Program-made: the position numbers and the translations under genes | Notes under the pieces: generated by a model | Told to the model about the DNA's origin: nothing | What the model saw: the letters and a program-made list of their open reading frames with translations, nothing else | Databases searched by the model: none | Shown: positions 52,901-61,606 of the stretch, piece by piece | How the letters are laid out: each line of letters starts with the position of its first letter | Numbering within the stretch: position 1 is the stretch's first letter | Source: Acetispira formosa (nom. nud.) | GTDB lineage: Bacteria > Desulfobacterota > Desulfarculia > Adiutricales > Adiutricaceae | NCBI GenBank assembly: GCA_023525915.1 | Contig: CP026657.1 | Location: 2,566,001 to 2,630,000, forward strand | Direction: 5' to 3' | DNA length: 64,000 bases

Positions 52901-54353
52901 TTCCGACGTCGGGGCCGTGACCCGGCTGGAAGCCTTCCTTGATTCTCTGGCCGCGCGTAAAGCCCGGGGCAAGGAATTCGCGCGGGAGACCGAAATACGC
53001 CCGTTGTCAGTAACCCGCTCGCCCCGGATGGATAAAACCATCTATCTGCCGCCCATGTGCGACCATGTTATCGCCGCCTCGGCCGCCCTCAGGAGCGCGG
53101 GCATTCCGGCCGTGGCCCTCCCCCCCTCCGACCGGGAGACCATCGAGCTTGGCCGCGCCCAGACCTCCGGCAAGGAGTGCTACCCACTGATTCTGACTGT
53201 GGGTGATTTCATCAAACTCACCAAACGCAATGGGTTTGATCCGGCCAAATCATCCATCTTCATGCCCTCTTCCAACGGCCCCTGCCGCTTTGGCCAGTAC
53301 GGCCGCTATATCCGCCTGGTCATGAAACGGCTGGGGCTGGAGGAACTGGACGTCGTCTCTCTCGACCAGACCGGCGGTATGTACAAAGCCCTGGATCAGG
53401 CGGCCAAAAAACAGGGCGGACCAGGCCTGTCGCGGCGTTTCTGGCGGGCCCTGGTCGGCACTGACCTTCTCCAGAAGGCCCAGTGGCAGACCCGTCCGCG
53501 TGAGAACGCCGCCGGGGCGGCCGACGCCGCTTACGGCGCGGCTCTGGCCGATCTTTCGAACGCCATTGAGAATAACGGCGACCTGGGCCAGGTCATGAAA
53601 AAGGCCCGCCAGCGATTTGAAATCGCCACGGACAAAAACATCCCTCTGGGCTCCAAACCGCGCGTCGGCCTGGTGGGGGAGATTTATGTCCGCCACAACA
53701 CTTTTGCCAATGAAGACGTTATCCGCCGCCTGGAGGCCCTGGGGGCTGAAGTGGTGGCGCCGCCATTTTCCGAATGGATTTTTTATGTCGGTTTTGTCAA
53801 CGCCATGCGGGCGGCCCGTCAGGGCGATTGGAAAAGCCGGCTGAAAAACGCGGCTATAAGCTGGGCCCAGGGACGCGACCTGAACCGGCTGGCCGCTCCC
53901 TGGCAGGGATTTTTCCTTGATGGAGCAGTCGATCCCCCGGTTAAGGGGCTGATTGATCTGGGTGAAAAATTTCTGCACCGCAGTTTTCAGGGCGAAGCTA
54001 TTTTATCGCTGGGCAAGGGCATGGAGTTCTTCCATCACCGGGCCAGCGGTCTAGTCAATATCATGCCTTTCACCTGCATGCCCGGCATGGTGGTGGGGGG
54101 ATTGACCCAGGATTTCAGGGAGGCCTGCGATGGCATGCCCTCATTGAATTTGTCCTACGACGGCCAAAGCCAGACCAACACTCAGGCCCGCCTCGAAGCC
54201 TTTATGTACCAAGTCAAAAGTTTTTACGAAAGGTACGAAAGGCACGAACGCCCGGAAAAACGTGAGAGACCACAAGGGCGTGAAACCCGGGGGAGCCAGG
54301 ATGAAGGAAGGCGGGGCGCAGCCGCAAACGGACGCGCCCAAAAGGCCGCCTAG
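49980..54353 (+). CDS. Fused acyl-CoA dehydratase activase (HgdC/BcrA-BadG type) with DUF2229 and HgdB-like part
   Basis: This 1457-residue protein has two ASKHA ATPase domains in a row: LGLDVGSISIKAALLD with CAAGTGSFLDQQAHRLG (residues about 15-270) and YIGVDVGSVSTNVVLV with CAAGTGSFLEEQAEKLG (about 320-590). The cysteines of such activators hold the 4Fe-4S cluster bridging a dimer. A DUF2229 part (FECRDCANRCEIRKV...YGSRCGKFEED) and a dehydratase-subunit-like region (RGCEKCGSEFCFPIKAAHG) follow. Family members inject one high-energy electron with ATP hydrolysis. No dehydratase partner lies nearby. The last 45 residues are charged and low-complexity. Confidence 0.9.
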   Translation: MLTEEFTTEPGACCLGLDVGSISIKAALLDSRGQLVHQAWLRHFGRPFAVVETALREILKTFPADKIYPPVVTGTAAVELAGLLGGEAVGEIMALTLAADRSAAFPQSLIDIGGEDTKVLWFNREGGKLTLSDFAMNALCAAGTGSFLDQQAHRLGYSIEEFGALALKSEVPPRVAGRCSVFAKSDMIHLQQSATPDYEIIYGLCLAMARSIKSGLAKGKALPAPVLFTGGVAANPGLVRALQEVMGLNSSNLIIPETHFVFGALGAASHCLETASARQPGLKLEGLQAFLEQGHRPPERLAPLKRPARTPATADFKWSTVVGRLPVYIGVDVGSVSTNVVLVTQDGQLVSRQYLPTAGRPLEAISTGFSNIPNGVRDKVEVLGVCTTGSGRYLSADYLGADMTVNEITAQATAAVAIDPKVDTIFEIGGQDSKYISISDGVIVDFMMNKACAAGTGSFLEEQAEKLGLSIKGEFGEAALASQSPVSLGERCTVFMESDLVHHQQKGVDHDDLTAGLCYGIVNNYLGRVVETRPVGRNIFFQGGTSFNQGVAAAFEAKLGRPITVPDNADVTGAMGAALIARDRRDWEKSRFVGFDLSTRPYEIKSFECRDCANRCEIRKVTVDGGQPFFYGSRCGKFEEDAVKKAVPKWPDLFEYRADLAFNPPEAREILNRTRGLAKKKIGMIRSMFFGEMGPFWATFWAALGFEPLWSHPTNKSIIHRGCEKCGSEFCFPIKAAHGHLLDLADQKPDYIFLPSLVNLPSGGISEDEERHTPDSAACPYVQSLAYTAPAALGFKGDNFLTGPVFFGEGEKVLWDSLAGLVKPLKISRGQVKTAMTQALEAQRGFGRRLMDKGREMLGQLGPEDKAMVVVARPYNGFDPGLNLRLNQKLADLGVMGLPMDFLPLDTNNGEAASHYWRYGQKITAAADLIAGDSRLEALYISNFGCGPDSFIIHFFKHQLGGKPFLEIEIDEHSSDVGAVTRLEAFLDSLAARKARGKEFARETEIRPLSVTRSPRMDKTIYLPPMCDHVIAASAALRSAGIPAVALPPSDRETIELGRAQTSGKECYPLILTVGDFIKLTKRNGFDPAKSSIFMPSSNGPCRFGQYGRYIRLVMKRLGLEELDVVSLDQTGGMYKALDQAAKKQGGPGLSRRFWRALVGTDLLQKAQWQTRPRENAAGAADAAYGAALADLSNAIENNGDLGQVMKKARQRFEIATDKNIPLGSKPRVGLVGEIYVRHNTFANEDVIRRLEALGAEVVAPPFSEWIFYVGFVNAMRAARQGDWKSRLKNAAISWAQGRDLNRLAAPWQGFFLDGAVDPPVKGLIDLGEKFLHRSFQGEAILSLGKGMEFFHHRASGLVNIMPFTCMPGMVVGGLTQDFREACDGMPSLNLSYDGQSQTNTQARLEAFMYQVKSFYERYERHERPEKRERPQGRETRGSQDEGRRGAAANGRAQKAA

Positions 54354-54407
54354 GACGTTAAATCAAAGGCGGGCCCTGGCGCCCGGCCGAATAAATCAGG
54401 AGTTTGT

Positions 54408-56039
54408 GTGAAAATCCTCATCAACGCCATTGACACCGAAGAGTGCCGGGTGGCCATGCTCGATACGGACGGGCATCTGCGTGAATACTATTCCGATTCA
54501 AGCCTCAGGGAATTGAGCCTGGGCAACATCTACAAGGGCGTTATCCAGAACATCGAACCCAGCCTTCAGGCGGTGTTCGTCAACTATGGCAATGACCGCA
54601 ACGGTTTCCTCCAGGTCGGCGACATCCACCCGGAATATTTCAATGAAGAGCCCCACGGCCGCAATTCCATTGATCTCAAAAAAATGCTCAAAAAGGGACA
54701 GCCCGTCCTGGTGCAGGTCCAGAAAGAGCCTTCCGAGATCAAGGGCGCGGCCCTGACCACCTTCATTTCCCTGGCTGGCCGCTTTGTGGTTCTGACCCCC
54801 GGCCGCGACCATGTGGGCGTCAGCCGCAAAATTGAAAACGACAAGGAACGCAACCGTCTCCGCAAGATTTCCGAGGAACTGCCCGTGCCCGAGGGCTGCG
54901 GCTACATAGTCCGCACCGTGGCCGAGGGCCGCACCAAAAAGGAACTGGCCGCCGATCTCTGGCAGGTTTTCAACCTCTGGGAGGACATCCGCCGCCAGGG
55001 GCAGGAATCAACGGCCCCGGCCCTCATCTACCGTGAGCAGGATTTGGCCGTGAAAATCCTCCGTGACCACCTGACCCCGGAGGTGCGCGAAATTCTGGTT
55101 GACGACGTGCCCACCTATCACAAGGTGCGAGACTATGTCAGAGTCATTGCGCCGGATCAGGCTAAAATCGTGCGCCTCCATAAGGAAAAGCGGCCCATTT
55201 TTGCCCGGCACCAGTTGGAAGAGCAGCTGGAAAGCATCTATCATTCCAGGGTGCGGCTCAAGAGCGGCGGCTCCATCGTCATCACCCCCACTGAAGCTCT
55301 GGTCTCCATTGACGTCAACTCCGGCCGGGGCACCAAAGAGGGCAATCTCGAAGACACCGCCCTCCACACCAACCTGGAAGCGGCCGACGAAGTGGCCCGC
55401 CAACTGCGCCTCCGGGATCTCGGTGGTCTGGTGGTAGTCGATTTCATCGACATGCGTGAGGAAAAGCACCGCCGCGAAGTGGAAAAACGTATCCGCGAGG
55501 CCACCAAAAACGACAAAGCCAAAACCGATTTCGGCCACATTTCCAAATTTGGCCTGTTGGAGCTTTCCCGCCAGCGTCTCCGCCCCTCCATTGAAATGGG
55601 CAACTTCATCACCTGCCCCCACTGCCAGGGGCGTGGTCTGGTAAAAACCCCGGAAAACGCCTCTCTGGGTGCTCTGCGTCAGATTGCCCACTCAATGGCC
55701 AAGGGCGGGCTGTCATGCGTCAAGGCGCGTCTGAACCCGGATGTGGCCCACTATCTATTGAACAACAAGCGGGTTGAACTGAGCCGCCTGGAAGAGCGGC
55801 ACAACACCCAGGTGATAATCTATGGCGATGCGGCCTATCCTCCGGGTAAATGGGAGGTGGAGCAGGTCAAGCGCTGTGCCGAGAGCGAGCAGCTGCAGCC
55901 GGGCCAGGTTCAGGGCGGCCGCCGTGAACCGCAGGATCTGGATGAAAACATATTCGACGACATCAGCCTGCCCGAAGACGCGGCCATGGTTTTGCCGGAG
56001 GACTTGCCTACCTCTGAAGTGACTGAAGATGTCTTTTAG
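54408..56039 (+). CDS. rng: Ribonuclease G/E family endoribonuclease
   Basis: This 543-residue protein has a GTG start behind CAGGAG. The N-terminal S1 domain is about residues 35-125 (LGNIYKGVIQNIEPSLQAVFVNYG), followed by GRFVVLTPGRDHVGVSRKI, the catalytic metal-site SIDVNSGRG and VVDFIDM, and the zinc-link ITCPHCQGRG. It lacks the long RNase E scaffold tail; the acidic end of about 40 residues is short. It cuts single-stranded A/U-rich RNA, processing 16S rRNA and mRNAs. A lipoprotein gene overlaps its last 11 bases. Confidence 0.94.
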   Translation: MKILINAIDTEECRVAMLDTDGHLREYYSDSSLRELSLGNIYKGVIQNIEPSLQAVFVNYGNDRNGFLQVGDIHPEYFNEEPHGRNSIDLKKMLKKGQPVLVQVQKEPSEIKGAALTTFISLAGRFVVLTPGRDHVGVSRKIENDKERNRLRKISEELPVPEGCGYIVRTVAEGRTKKELAADLWQVFNLWEDIRRQGQESTAPALIYREQDLAVKILRDHLTPEVREILVDDVPTYHKVRDYVRVIAPDQAKIVRLHKEKRPIFARHQLEEQLESIYHSRVRLKSGGSIVITPTEALVSIDVNSGRGTKEGNLEDTALHTNLEAADEVARQLRLRDLGGLVVVDFIDMREEKHRREVEKRIREATKNDKAKTDFGHISKFGLLELSRQRLRPSIEMGNFITCPHCQGRGLVKTPENASLGALRQIAHSMAKGGLSCVKARLNPDVAHYLLNNKRVELSRLEERHNTQVIIYGDAAYPPGKWEVEQVKRCAESEQLQPGQVQGGRREPQDLDENIFDDISLPEDAAMVLPEDLPTSEVTEDVF

Positions 56040-56568
56040 TAAAGGCCTGAAAGGCGGGCGAAGCGGGCGCGGCAGCGGCCGGGCGGCACTTCTGGTTATG
56101 GCTGTGGCGGCGGCTCTGGCGGTCGTGGGCTGCTCGGCCGTGGGCCGGGAGAAGCTGAGCCGCCCCGAAGCGCCTGAAAACTATCAGCGCCGGATAATGC
56201 TGGTGGTGGAGCGGCCGGATTTCCGCCCGGTGGGCGGGGCTGAGATCACCATAGAAACCGAGGCCCCGACCCGGCTGGTTGCTCCGGCTGGCGGCCGGGG
56301 CCGCACGGACGGCCAGGGGGCTCTGGAACTGGTGTTTGAGCCGGTGCCCCACTATGACCGTTCGGCCTGGGCCGGCGGTGACATTATTGTCGAATATCCG
56401 GTGCGGGCGAAGCTGATAATTCGTCGCCAGGGCCGGGCGGCGGCTGAAGTTATCCTTGATGACAAGGAGAGTTTCGCCAGATATGCTGATCCGCTCTATC
56501 AGGGATTGAATCGTGACCCTGAACCGGGCCTGACTTATTATGCGATTGAATATGGCGCTTTACCTTGA
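56029..56568 (+). CDS. Putative lipoprotein
   Basis: This 179-residue protein starts inside the last codons of rng in a different frame. After a basic segment comes a hydrophobic stretch ending in a lipobox (ALAVVGCS), so the mature protein would be lipid-anchored at the cysteine near residue 36. The soluble part has a beta-rich pattern (RPVGGAEITIETEA...GRTDGQGALELVFE) resembling carboxypeptidase-regulatory or Ig-like folds. No family could be named. Translation is probably coupled to rng. Confidence 0.65.
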   Translation: MSFSKGLKGGRSGRGSGRAALLVMAVAAALAVVGCSAVGREKLSRPEAPENYQRRIMLVVERPDFRPVGGAEITIETEAPTRLVAPAGGRGRTDGQGALELVFEPVPHYDRSAWAGGDIIVEYPVRAKLIIRRQGRAAAEVILDDKESFARYADPLYQGLNRDPEPGLTYYAIEYGALP

Positions 56569-56574
56569 ACGCAC

Positions 56575-56690
56575 AGCCTGCGGCCGAGCAAAAAGTGTGA
56601 TTTTTGCTCGGCGAACGGAGCCTTTGTTCTTAAAGCCAGTCGCTGGCGCTCCGTCTCACTCCCGTTCGACCTTGATGACTTGAAATTGGT
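56575..56690 (-). repeat. Repeat C, copy 7
   Basis: Reverse-oriented: GCCGAGCAAAAAGTGTGATT with TTTGCTCGGC forms the hairpin, followed by AGTCGCTGGCGCTCCGTCTC. Here the stem is CCGAGC / GCTCGG compared with CCGGGC / GCCCGG at 35765. Confidence 0.75.
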
Positions 56691-56753
56691 TTGGACATTG
56701 CTTTATGAGGAGTGAGAGGAAAAACACCATTATATTAAAATGAGAGGTATGAA

Positions 56754-57602
56754 GTGTCAGGTCCGGTTATTGATGTTCACGTCCATCTTACTCCGCCGGA
56801 TATAACCGGCGGCCGCGATTCTTTTCTGGATGGAGAGGGGGCCTGGACGGATCTCTATCGTGATCCGCGGGCCAGGATGGTCACCACTTGCGACCTTCTG
56901 GCCATGATGGATGAGGAAGGTGTTGACAAGGCGCTGGTGATGGGTTTTCCCTGGTCGAACGAAGACACGGCCAGGAAGCACAACGAGTGGCTTCTGGAGC
57001 AGACCGAGAAGCATCCGGGCCGTCTGTATCCGCTGGCCTCATTTGATATTTTGGCCCCGTGGGCACGGCGGCATGCTGAAGACATGCTGGAGGCGGGCAT
57101 GTTCGGGCTGGGTGAGCTGGCCCTGTATGACCGCGGTTTTGGTGAGGATGAGCTGGAGATTCTGGCCGACCTTGGCTCTATGTGCCGTGAGCATGACCGG
57201 GTGCTCCTGATGCATGTTAATGAGCCGATCGGGCATCAGTATCCTGGCAAGGCTCCGCTGGAGATCGGCCAGATTGACGCTCTGGTGCGGCGTTGTCAGG
57301 GGGTAAAGCTGATTCTGGCCCATTTTGGCGGTGGCCTTCCGCTTCTGGCCGCGCTGAAAAAAGAGGTCAAGGAATATTTGGCCAATGTTAGGTTTGACAC
57401 GGCGGCCATGCCTTTTTTATACAACCCGGCCGCGCTGCCAATGGCCTTTAAGGTTTTGGAGCCGAAACATTTTTTTCTTGGAACGGATTTTCCGTTGCTG
57501 AAGCCCTCTCGCTACCGGAAATATCTGATTGAAGCCGGCCTGGATGAAGATGTGATCAACCAAATCATGGGTGGTGCGGCAGCGGAGTTTCTTGGCTTCT
57601 GA
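56754..57602 (+). CDS. Amidohydrolase-2 family metal-dependent hydrolase
   Basis: This 282-residue protein has a GTG start. A TIM-barrel opens with VIDVHVHLTPP (the HxH metal pair); a mid-barrel histidine is in RVLLMHVNEPIGHQYPG, LILAHFGGGLP follows, and FFLGTDFPLL carries the final aspartate. Members include decarboxylases of the ACMSD type and related hydrolases; the substrate cannot be told. It is preceded by a C repeat and followed by an E repeat, so it is probably a single-gene unit. Confidence 0.85.
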   Translation: MSGPVIDVHVHLTPPDITGGRDSFLDGEGAWTDLYRDPRARMVTTCDLLAMMDEEGVDKALVMGFPWSNEDTARKHNEWLLEQTEKHPGRLYPLASFDILAPWARRHAEDMLEAGMFGLGELALYDRGFGEDELEILADLGSMCREHDRVLLMHVNEPIGHQYPGKAPLEIGQIDALVRRCQGVKLILAHFGGGLPLLAALKKEVKEYLANVRFDTAAMPFLYNPAALPMAFKVLEPKHFFLGTDFPLLKPSRYRKYLIEAGLDEDVINQIMGGAAAEFLGF

Positions 57603-57618
57603 TTGTTTGGAATATGGT

Positions 57619-58440
57619 AGCGGCCCTTGGCCGCGCGATAAAGGACTTGGCCCGAAGGGCCAACCAAAGGGTTCCACCCTCTGGACTCCGGCTGGGGGAG
57701 GGCCCACGCGGGCCCTACCCCAGACCCCACCCGCGCCAGGGGGGCGGAGCCCCCTGGACCCCCAAGAGGTCAGGGTCGGATTCAACTTTCTTCTTCCAGC
57801 ATCGCCGCAACTCGCTTCGAGTACGAAGCTCAGACAAGCGGCGACGCTTCATACACTCTCCGCTTTAAACGCTGTCGGCCACTTCACGTTGGGCTGTAAC
57901 ATTTTGCTATAGGCAGCTTCATTGGATGTTTGTGGCTTCACGTATGTTCGGCTGATTACTTTTTCCCCTCCAATAGTTTTTCCAGTGCTGTAACGTTGAG
58001 ACGTTGCCGTCTTTTTTCTAATGAGCAACTCATTGAAAAGCGATAGGCGGCAGAGAGACGGACTAACAGCACTGGAAAGGGCCTTTAAGGGGAAGCTGAT
58101 TTAAGCCGAACATACGTGAACTACCACTCCGCTGATGAAGCTGCCTATCGCGGAATGTTACAGCACAATGTAAAACTGCCTATAGCACCAGAAGCCGAAG
58201 CAGTATGAAGCGTCGCCGCTTGTCTGAGCTTCGTACTCGAAGCGAGTTGCGGCGATGCGGGAAAAAGAAAGTTGAAACTGACCCAGACCTCTTGGGGGTC
58301 CAGGGGGCTCCGCCCCCCTGGCGCGGGTGGGGTCTGGGGTAGGGCCCGCGTGGGCCCTCCCCCAGCCGGAGTCCAGAGGGTGGAACCCTTTGGTTGGCCC
58401 TTCGGGCCAAGTCTTCTCCAAATCAGCCGGCCGCAGGCCA
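57619..58440. repeat. Repeat E, copy 2 (opposite orientation to copy 1)
   Basis: About 820 bp between convergent genes. Its arms are near-identical to those at 27149-27970, and its asymmetric centre (CAGTGCTGTAACGTTGAGAC...) is the reverse complement of the centre of copy 1, so the whole element is flipped. Open frames inside it are spurious. It fills the gene-free stretch 57603-58454. Confidence 0.87.
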
Positions 58441-58454
58441 CACACACACTATGC

Positions 58455-60620
58455 TTATGTAGCCTGTTCAGCCGCAACCATCAGCCGTTCGGTAAAAGCC
58501 TCAAAATCCAGCTTATCAAAAAAAGCGCCCCAAGTTTCACTACCCGTCTGAACGGCATGCCAGACATCTTCAGCTAAATGGTGAGCCTTGGCCAACGCAG
58601 GTAAATCGCGCGGCAGGGCGGCATAATTCATGATGGGCCAGCCGGATTGTTTTAGGCCCAGTTGCTCGCCGGGGCCGCGTAGTTCAAGATCCAGCTCAGC
58701 CAGAGCTTGGCCGTCACTTTCACTGACCAGAGCTTGAAGACGGGCGGTGGAGGCGGCGGTTGACCGGGTGGGGAGCAACAGACAGTGGCCGTCCGTGCCG
58801 CCGCGTCCAACTCGTCCCCTTAACTGGTGAAGCTGGGCCAGACCAAACCTTTCGGCCCCTTCAATCATAATCACTCTCGCCGCCGGGACATCCACGCCCA
58901 CCTCTATGATGCTGGTGGCCACCAATATACGGCGGCGGCCGGAACGGAACTCCTCCATGGCCGCTTCACGTTCGGCCGCGTCCATCCGCCCATGCAGACA
59001 GCCGACCGGCAGATCAGGCCCGGCCAGTCTTTTAATATCCTGATAAATATCATCCAGCGAACGAAGGGGTTCCTCATTATCGGCAGGCTCTTTCAACTCA
59101 TCACCGATGCGGGGAGTAACCAGAAAACCTTGGCCGCCCTGCCGGACCAGCTCCAGAAAACGCGCGTAGGCGGAAGGAAAATCACCGGCTTCAAAAATCT
59201 CCGTTTCCGCCGGGGTGCGGCCCGGCAGAAGGCCGTGGAGGGAACTGGAATCCAGGTCGCCATACAGCATCAGGGCCAGACTGCGGGGGATGGGAGTGGC
59301 GCTCATGGCCAAAAGGTCCACCCGGCCGTTCTTGCGGCGCAGGGTCAGGCGCTGGCGAACCCCGAAGCGATGCTGTTCATCGATCACCGCCAGTGAAAGA
59401 TTTTTAAAGACCGTGGCCGGCGACAGCAACGCCTGCGAACCCACCACCAGGTCGATGGTCCCGTCGGACAGACCGGCCCGGATAGACTTTTTCTCTTTTT
59501 CACCGAGAGAGCCGGTGAGGAGGGCCGTCTCGAAGCCGAGCGCGTCGCCTGATTTTTTCAGAAAGTCATAATGCTGCCTGGCCAAAACTTCGGTGGGGGC
59601 CATCAAAGCCGCCTGGCCGCCGCAGCCGAGCGCAAAAAAGAGCACCGCCCCGGCCACGGCTGTTTTGCCGCCGCCCACTTCACCCTGCAACAGCCGGGAC
59701 ATGGGCCTCTCGGCCCGCAGATCATCCATCAATTCCAAGGTGACTCGCCTCTGTTCCGGGCTGGCTTCAAAAGGCAGGGTCCGCCAGAATTTGTCCGCCG
59801 CCTCCGGCCCGTTTTCCGACCCCGAGCGGGGCACTGAGGGCACTTTGGCCCGGGTGCGCAGCATCATAAGCCGCCAAAAAAACAGCTCAAAAAACACCAG
59901 ATGCTGAAAAGCGCGGGTCTGGGACGGACGCGGCAAGAGGCCCTTAACCCGTCCGGGCGGGGAGTGGAGCGTGCTGAGGGCGGCAATGGGATCATTGAGC
60001 TTATTATGGGCCAGCCACTCCGGCGGGAATATTTCATCACAGCCGTCCAGCAACCCCAAAGCCTGATCGACCAGCTTCTTGACCACCCCGGAGCTCAAAT
60101 CACCAATGGGAGCGTAAACCGGACGAATTTCGGGCTCGTAACTGTCTGGCGCGTCGGAAGCCGCAAGCTCTCCATCATCAATGGGCAGAGGGCCAAGCTC
60201 CATATCCGGGTGAACCATCTCCCAGCCCCGGCCGGAGTGCTTCACCCGGCCGAACAGGCGGACCAGACGCCCTTTCGACAAACTCTTCAAATAATATGAC
60301 GGCAGGTTGAACCAGGTAACGGCAAGACGGCCGCCCTCCATATCCTCGACCACGGCTTCCTGATAACGGCGTTTGGTGCGTGGGGAGAATTTAGCCCTGG
60401 CGGAGAGGATTCTGCCTTCGATCAAGGCCTCCTCGTCCGGGATGAGCTGGTTAATGGCTTTAGGGTGGCGGCGATCCTGATAGAACTTGGGGCTGAGGGC
60501 CAGAAGGTCGCCGGTGGTGTGGAACCCCTCCTCATTGAGGCGGGCGAGCGTTTTGGGGCCGACCCCTTTCAGAGAATTCAGGGGAGTGGTAAAGGCCGGG
60601 TGATTGGGCCATATCAGCAT
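58455..60620 (-). CDS. recG: ATP-dependent DNA helicase RecG
   Basis: This 721-residue SF2 helicase has an N-terminal wedge domain with OB fold (LIEGRILSARAKFSPRTKRRYQEAVVEDMEGG), Walker A LLQGEVGGGKTAVAG (usually GDVGSGKT), IDEQHRFGVRQR as motif II, and later MSATPIPRSLALMLYGDLD, IEVGVDVPAARVIMIEGAERFGLAQLHQLRGRVGRG. RecG reverses stalled forks and moves branched DNA. It is transcribed towards the E repeat at 57619. Confidence 0.95.
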   Translation of the reverse strand: MLIWPNHPAFTTPLNSLKGVGPKTLARLNEEGFHTTGDLLALSPKFYQDRRHPKAINQLIPDEEALIEGRILSARAKFSPRTKRRYQEAVVEDMEGGRLAVTWFNLPSYYLKSLSKGRLVRLFGRVKHSGRGWEMVHPDMELGPLPIDDGELAASDAPDSYEPEIRPVYAPIGDLSSGVVKKLVDQALGLLDGCDEIFPPEWLAHNKLNDPIAALSTLHSPPGRVKGLLPRPSQTRAFQHLVFFELFFWRLMMLRTRAKVPSVPRSGSENGPEAADKFWRTLPFEASPEQRRVTLELMDDLRAERPMSRLLQGEVGGGKTAVAGAVLFFALGCGGQAALMAPTEVLARQHYDFLKKSGDALGFETALLTGSLGEKEKKSIRAGLSDGTIDLVVGSQALLSPATVFKNLSLAVIDEQHRFGVRQRLTLRRKNGRVDLLAMSATPIPRSLALMLYGDLDSSSLHGLLPGRTPAETEIFEAGDFPSAYARFLELVRQGGQGFLVTPRIGDELKEPADNEEPLRSLDDIYQDIKRLAGPDLPVGCLHGRMDAAEREAAMEEFRSGRRRILVATSIIEVGVDVPAARVIMIEGAERFGLAQLHQLRGRVGRGGTDGHCLLLPTRSTAASTARLQALVSESDGQALAELDLELRGPGEQLGLKQSGWPIMNYAALPRDLPALAKAHHLAEDVWHAVQTGSETWGAFFDKLDFEAFTERLMVAAEQAT

Positions 60621-60701
60621 GATTGCGTAAATCCAAATCCGTTATTGAGTAAATGTTCGAGCAAGTCCAATTTACCACCCGCACCCGTATACGGCAAGAC
60701 G

Positions 60702-60754
60702 GAAATGAAGCCGCCGGGGCGCCTTTTTACGGCGGCCCCGGCGGGCTTCATTTC
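60702..60754. terminator. Long hairpin between recG and the CDGSH gene
   Basis: GAAATGAAGCC-GCCGGGGC pairs with GCCCCGGC-G-GGCTTCATTTC (one bulge). It lies just past the stop of the minus-strand CDGSH gene, but there is no T run on that side. Confidence 0.5.
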
Positions 60755-60771
60755 AGGTATAAAGGCGGCTT

Positions 60772-61467
60772 TTATTTATCCCGGCCCTGCATTTCCTGGC
60801 AATTGTAGTGGGCGCCGTCACAGTAGGGCTGGTTGTGGGACTGGCCGCAGCGGCACAGGGCCACGCGGTTGCGCACTTCGTATTTTTCGCCGTCAGCGCC
60901 CTCTATCTCTATGCCGCCCTTTATCCACAGCGGGCCGCGGCATTCTTTGACGGGATCCTGAATGGCGCTTATTTCCACGGGGAGCTTGGGTTCCAGAAGC
61001 TTGCCGTCGCTGTCCACAATGGTCAGGCGGCCAGCCGGGCAGGCGGAGGCTTCCTCAAGAGCCATTTGAACTTCTTCATCAGAACTGCCCTCAACCAAAC
61101 GCCAGACCGTCGGCCCGCGATCACAGAAACGGGCCACCACACAGAGGCTTTCATCATCCAGAAGGTTGACTCTGGGGCCGGGCTCCAGGGAGGCATTTTC
61201 AGTGTAGGGGGGGCGCTGGGCTTTTTCCCGGCCGTGGAAATTGGCCGTTTCATGGCTGCCGTCGCAATAGGGTTTTTTATCAGACTGGCCGCAGCGGCAG
61301 AGATGGTAGGGTTCGTCGTGGCCTTCATAAGCGCGGCCTTTTTTCCAGGCCGTTGAGGTGCCTTTGGCGTCGGCCTCTATCAAGGCCTGATTGAGGGTTA
61401 CCCCGCCGGATACTTCATAAGGGCCGTTTTTTTTAATAGTGATCTTTTTACCTTCAGCTTTTTTCAT
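60772..61467 (-). CDS. Iron-sulfur protein with two CDGSH motifs and a Fer4_19-type centre
   Basis: This 231-residue protein has two CDGSH-type sites, CRCGQSDKKPYCDGSH (about residues 57-72) and CRCGQSHNQPYCDGAH near the end, each with the three cysteines and one histidine for a [2Fe-2S] cluster. Between them is a domain with CDRGPTVWRLVEGSSDEEV and SACPAGRLTIVD, as in divergent mono-cluster ferredoxins (DUF1271/Fer4_19). MitoNEET relatives move electrons or clusters. The gene stands alone. Confidence 0.88.
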   Translation of the reverse strand: MKKAEGKKITIKKNGPYEVSGGVTLNQALIEADAKGTSTAWKKGRAYEGHDEPYHLCRCGQSDKKPYCDGSHETANFHGREKAQRPPYTENASLEPGPRVNLLDDESLCVVARFCDRGPTVWRLVEGSSDEEVQMALEEASACPAGRLTIVDSDGKLLEPKLPVEISAIQDPVKECRGPLWIKGGIEIEGADGEKYEVRNRVALCRCGQSHNQPYCDGAHYNCQEMQGRDK

Positions 61468-61509
61468 GATACTCTCCAGTTTTTAAAATTTAAACCTTCA
61501 AACGAGTTC

Positions 61510-61537
61510 GCGGCAACCATTGTAAAATGGTTGCCGC
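61510..61537. terminator. 12-bp perfect hairpin between mreB and the CDGSH gene
   Basis: GCGGCAACCATT / AATGGTTGCCGC with a 4-nt loop, about 70 bases past the mreB stop. No T run, so its termination strength is uncertain. Confidence 0.55.
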
Positions 61538-61606
61538 TTCAGAACAGAGGTTGTCAAACCGATACATCAATGATCAAGCTAAAACAGAAAATGTATAATC
61601 TCCAAA

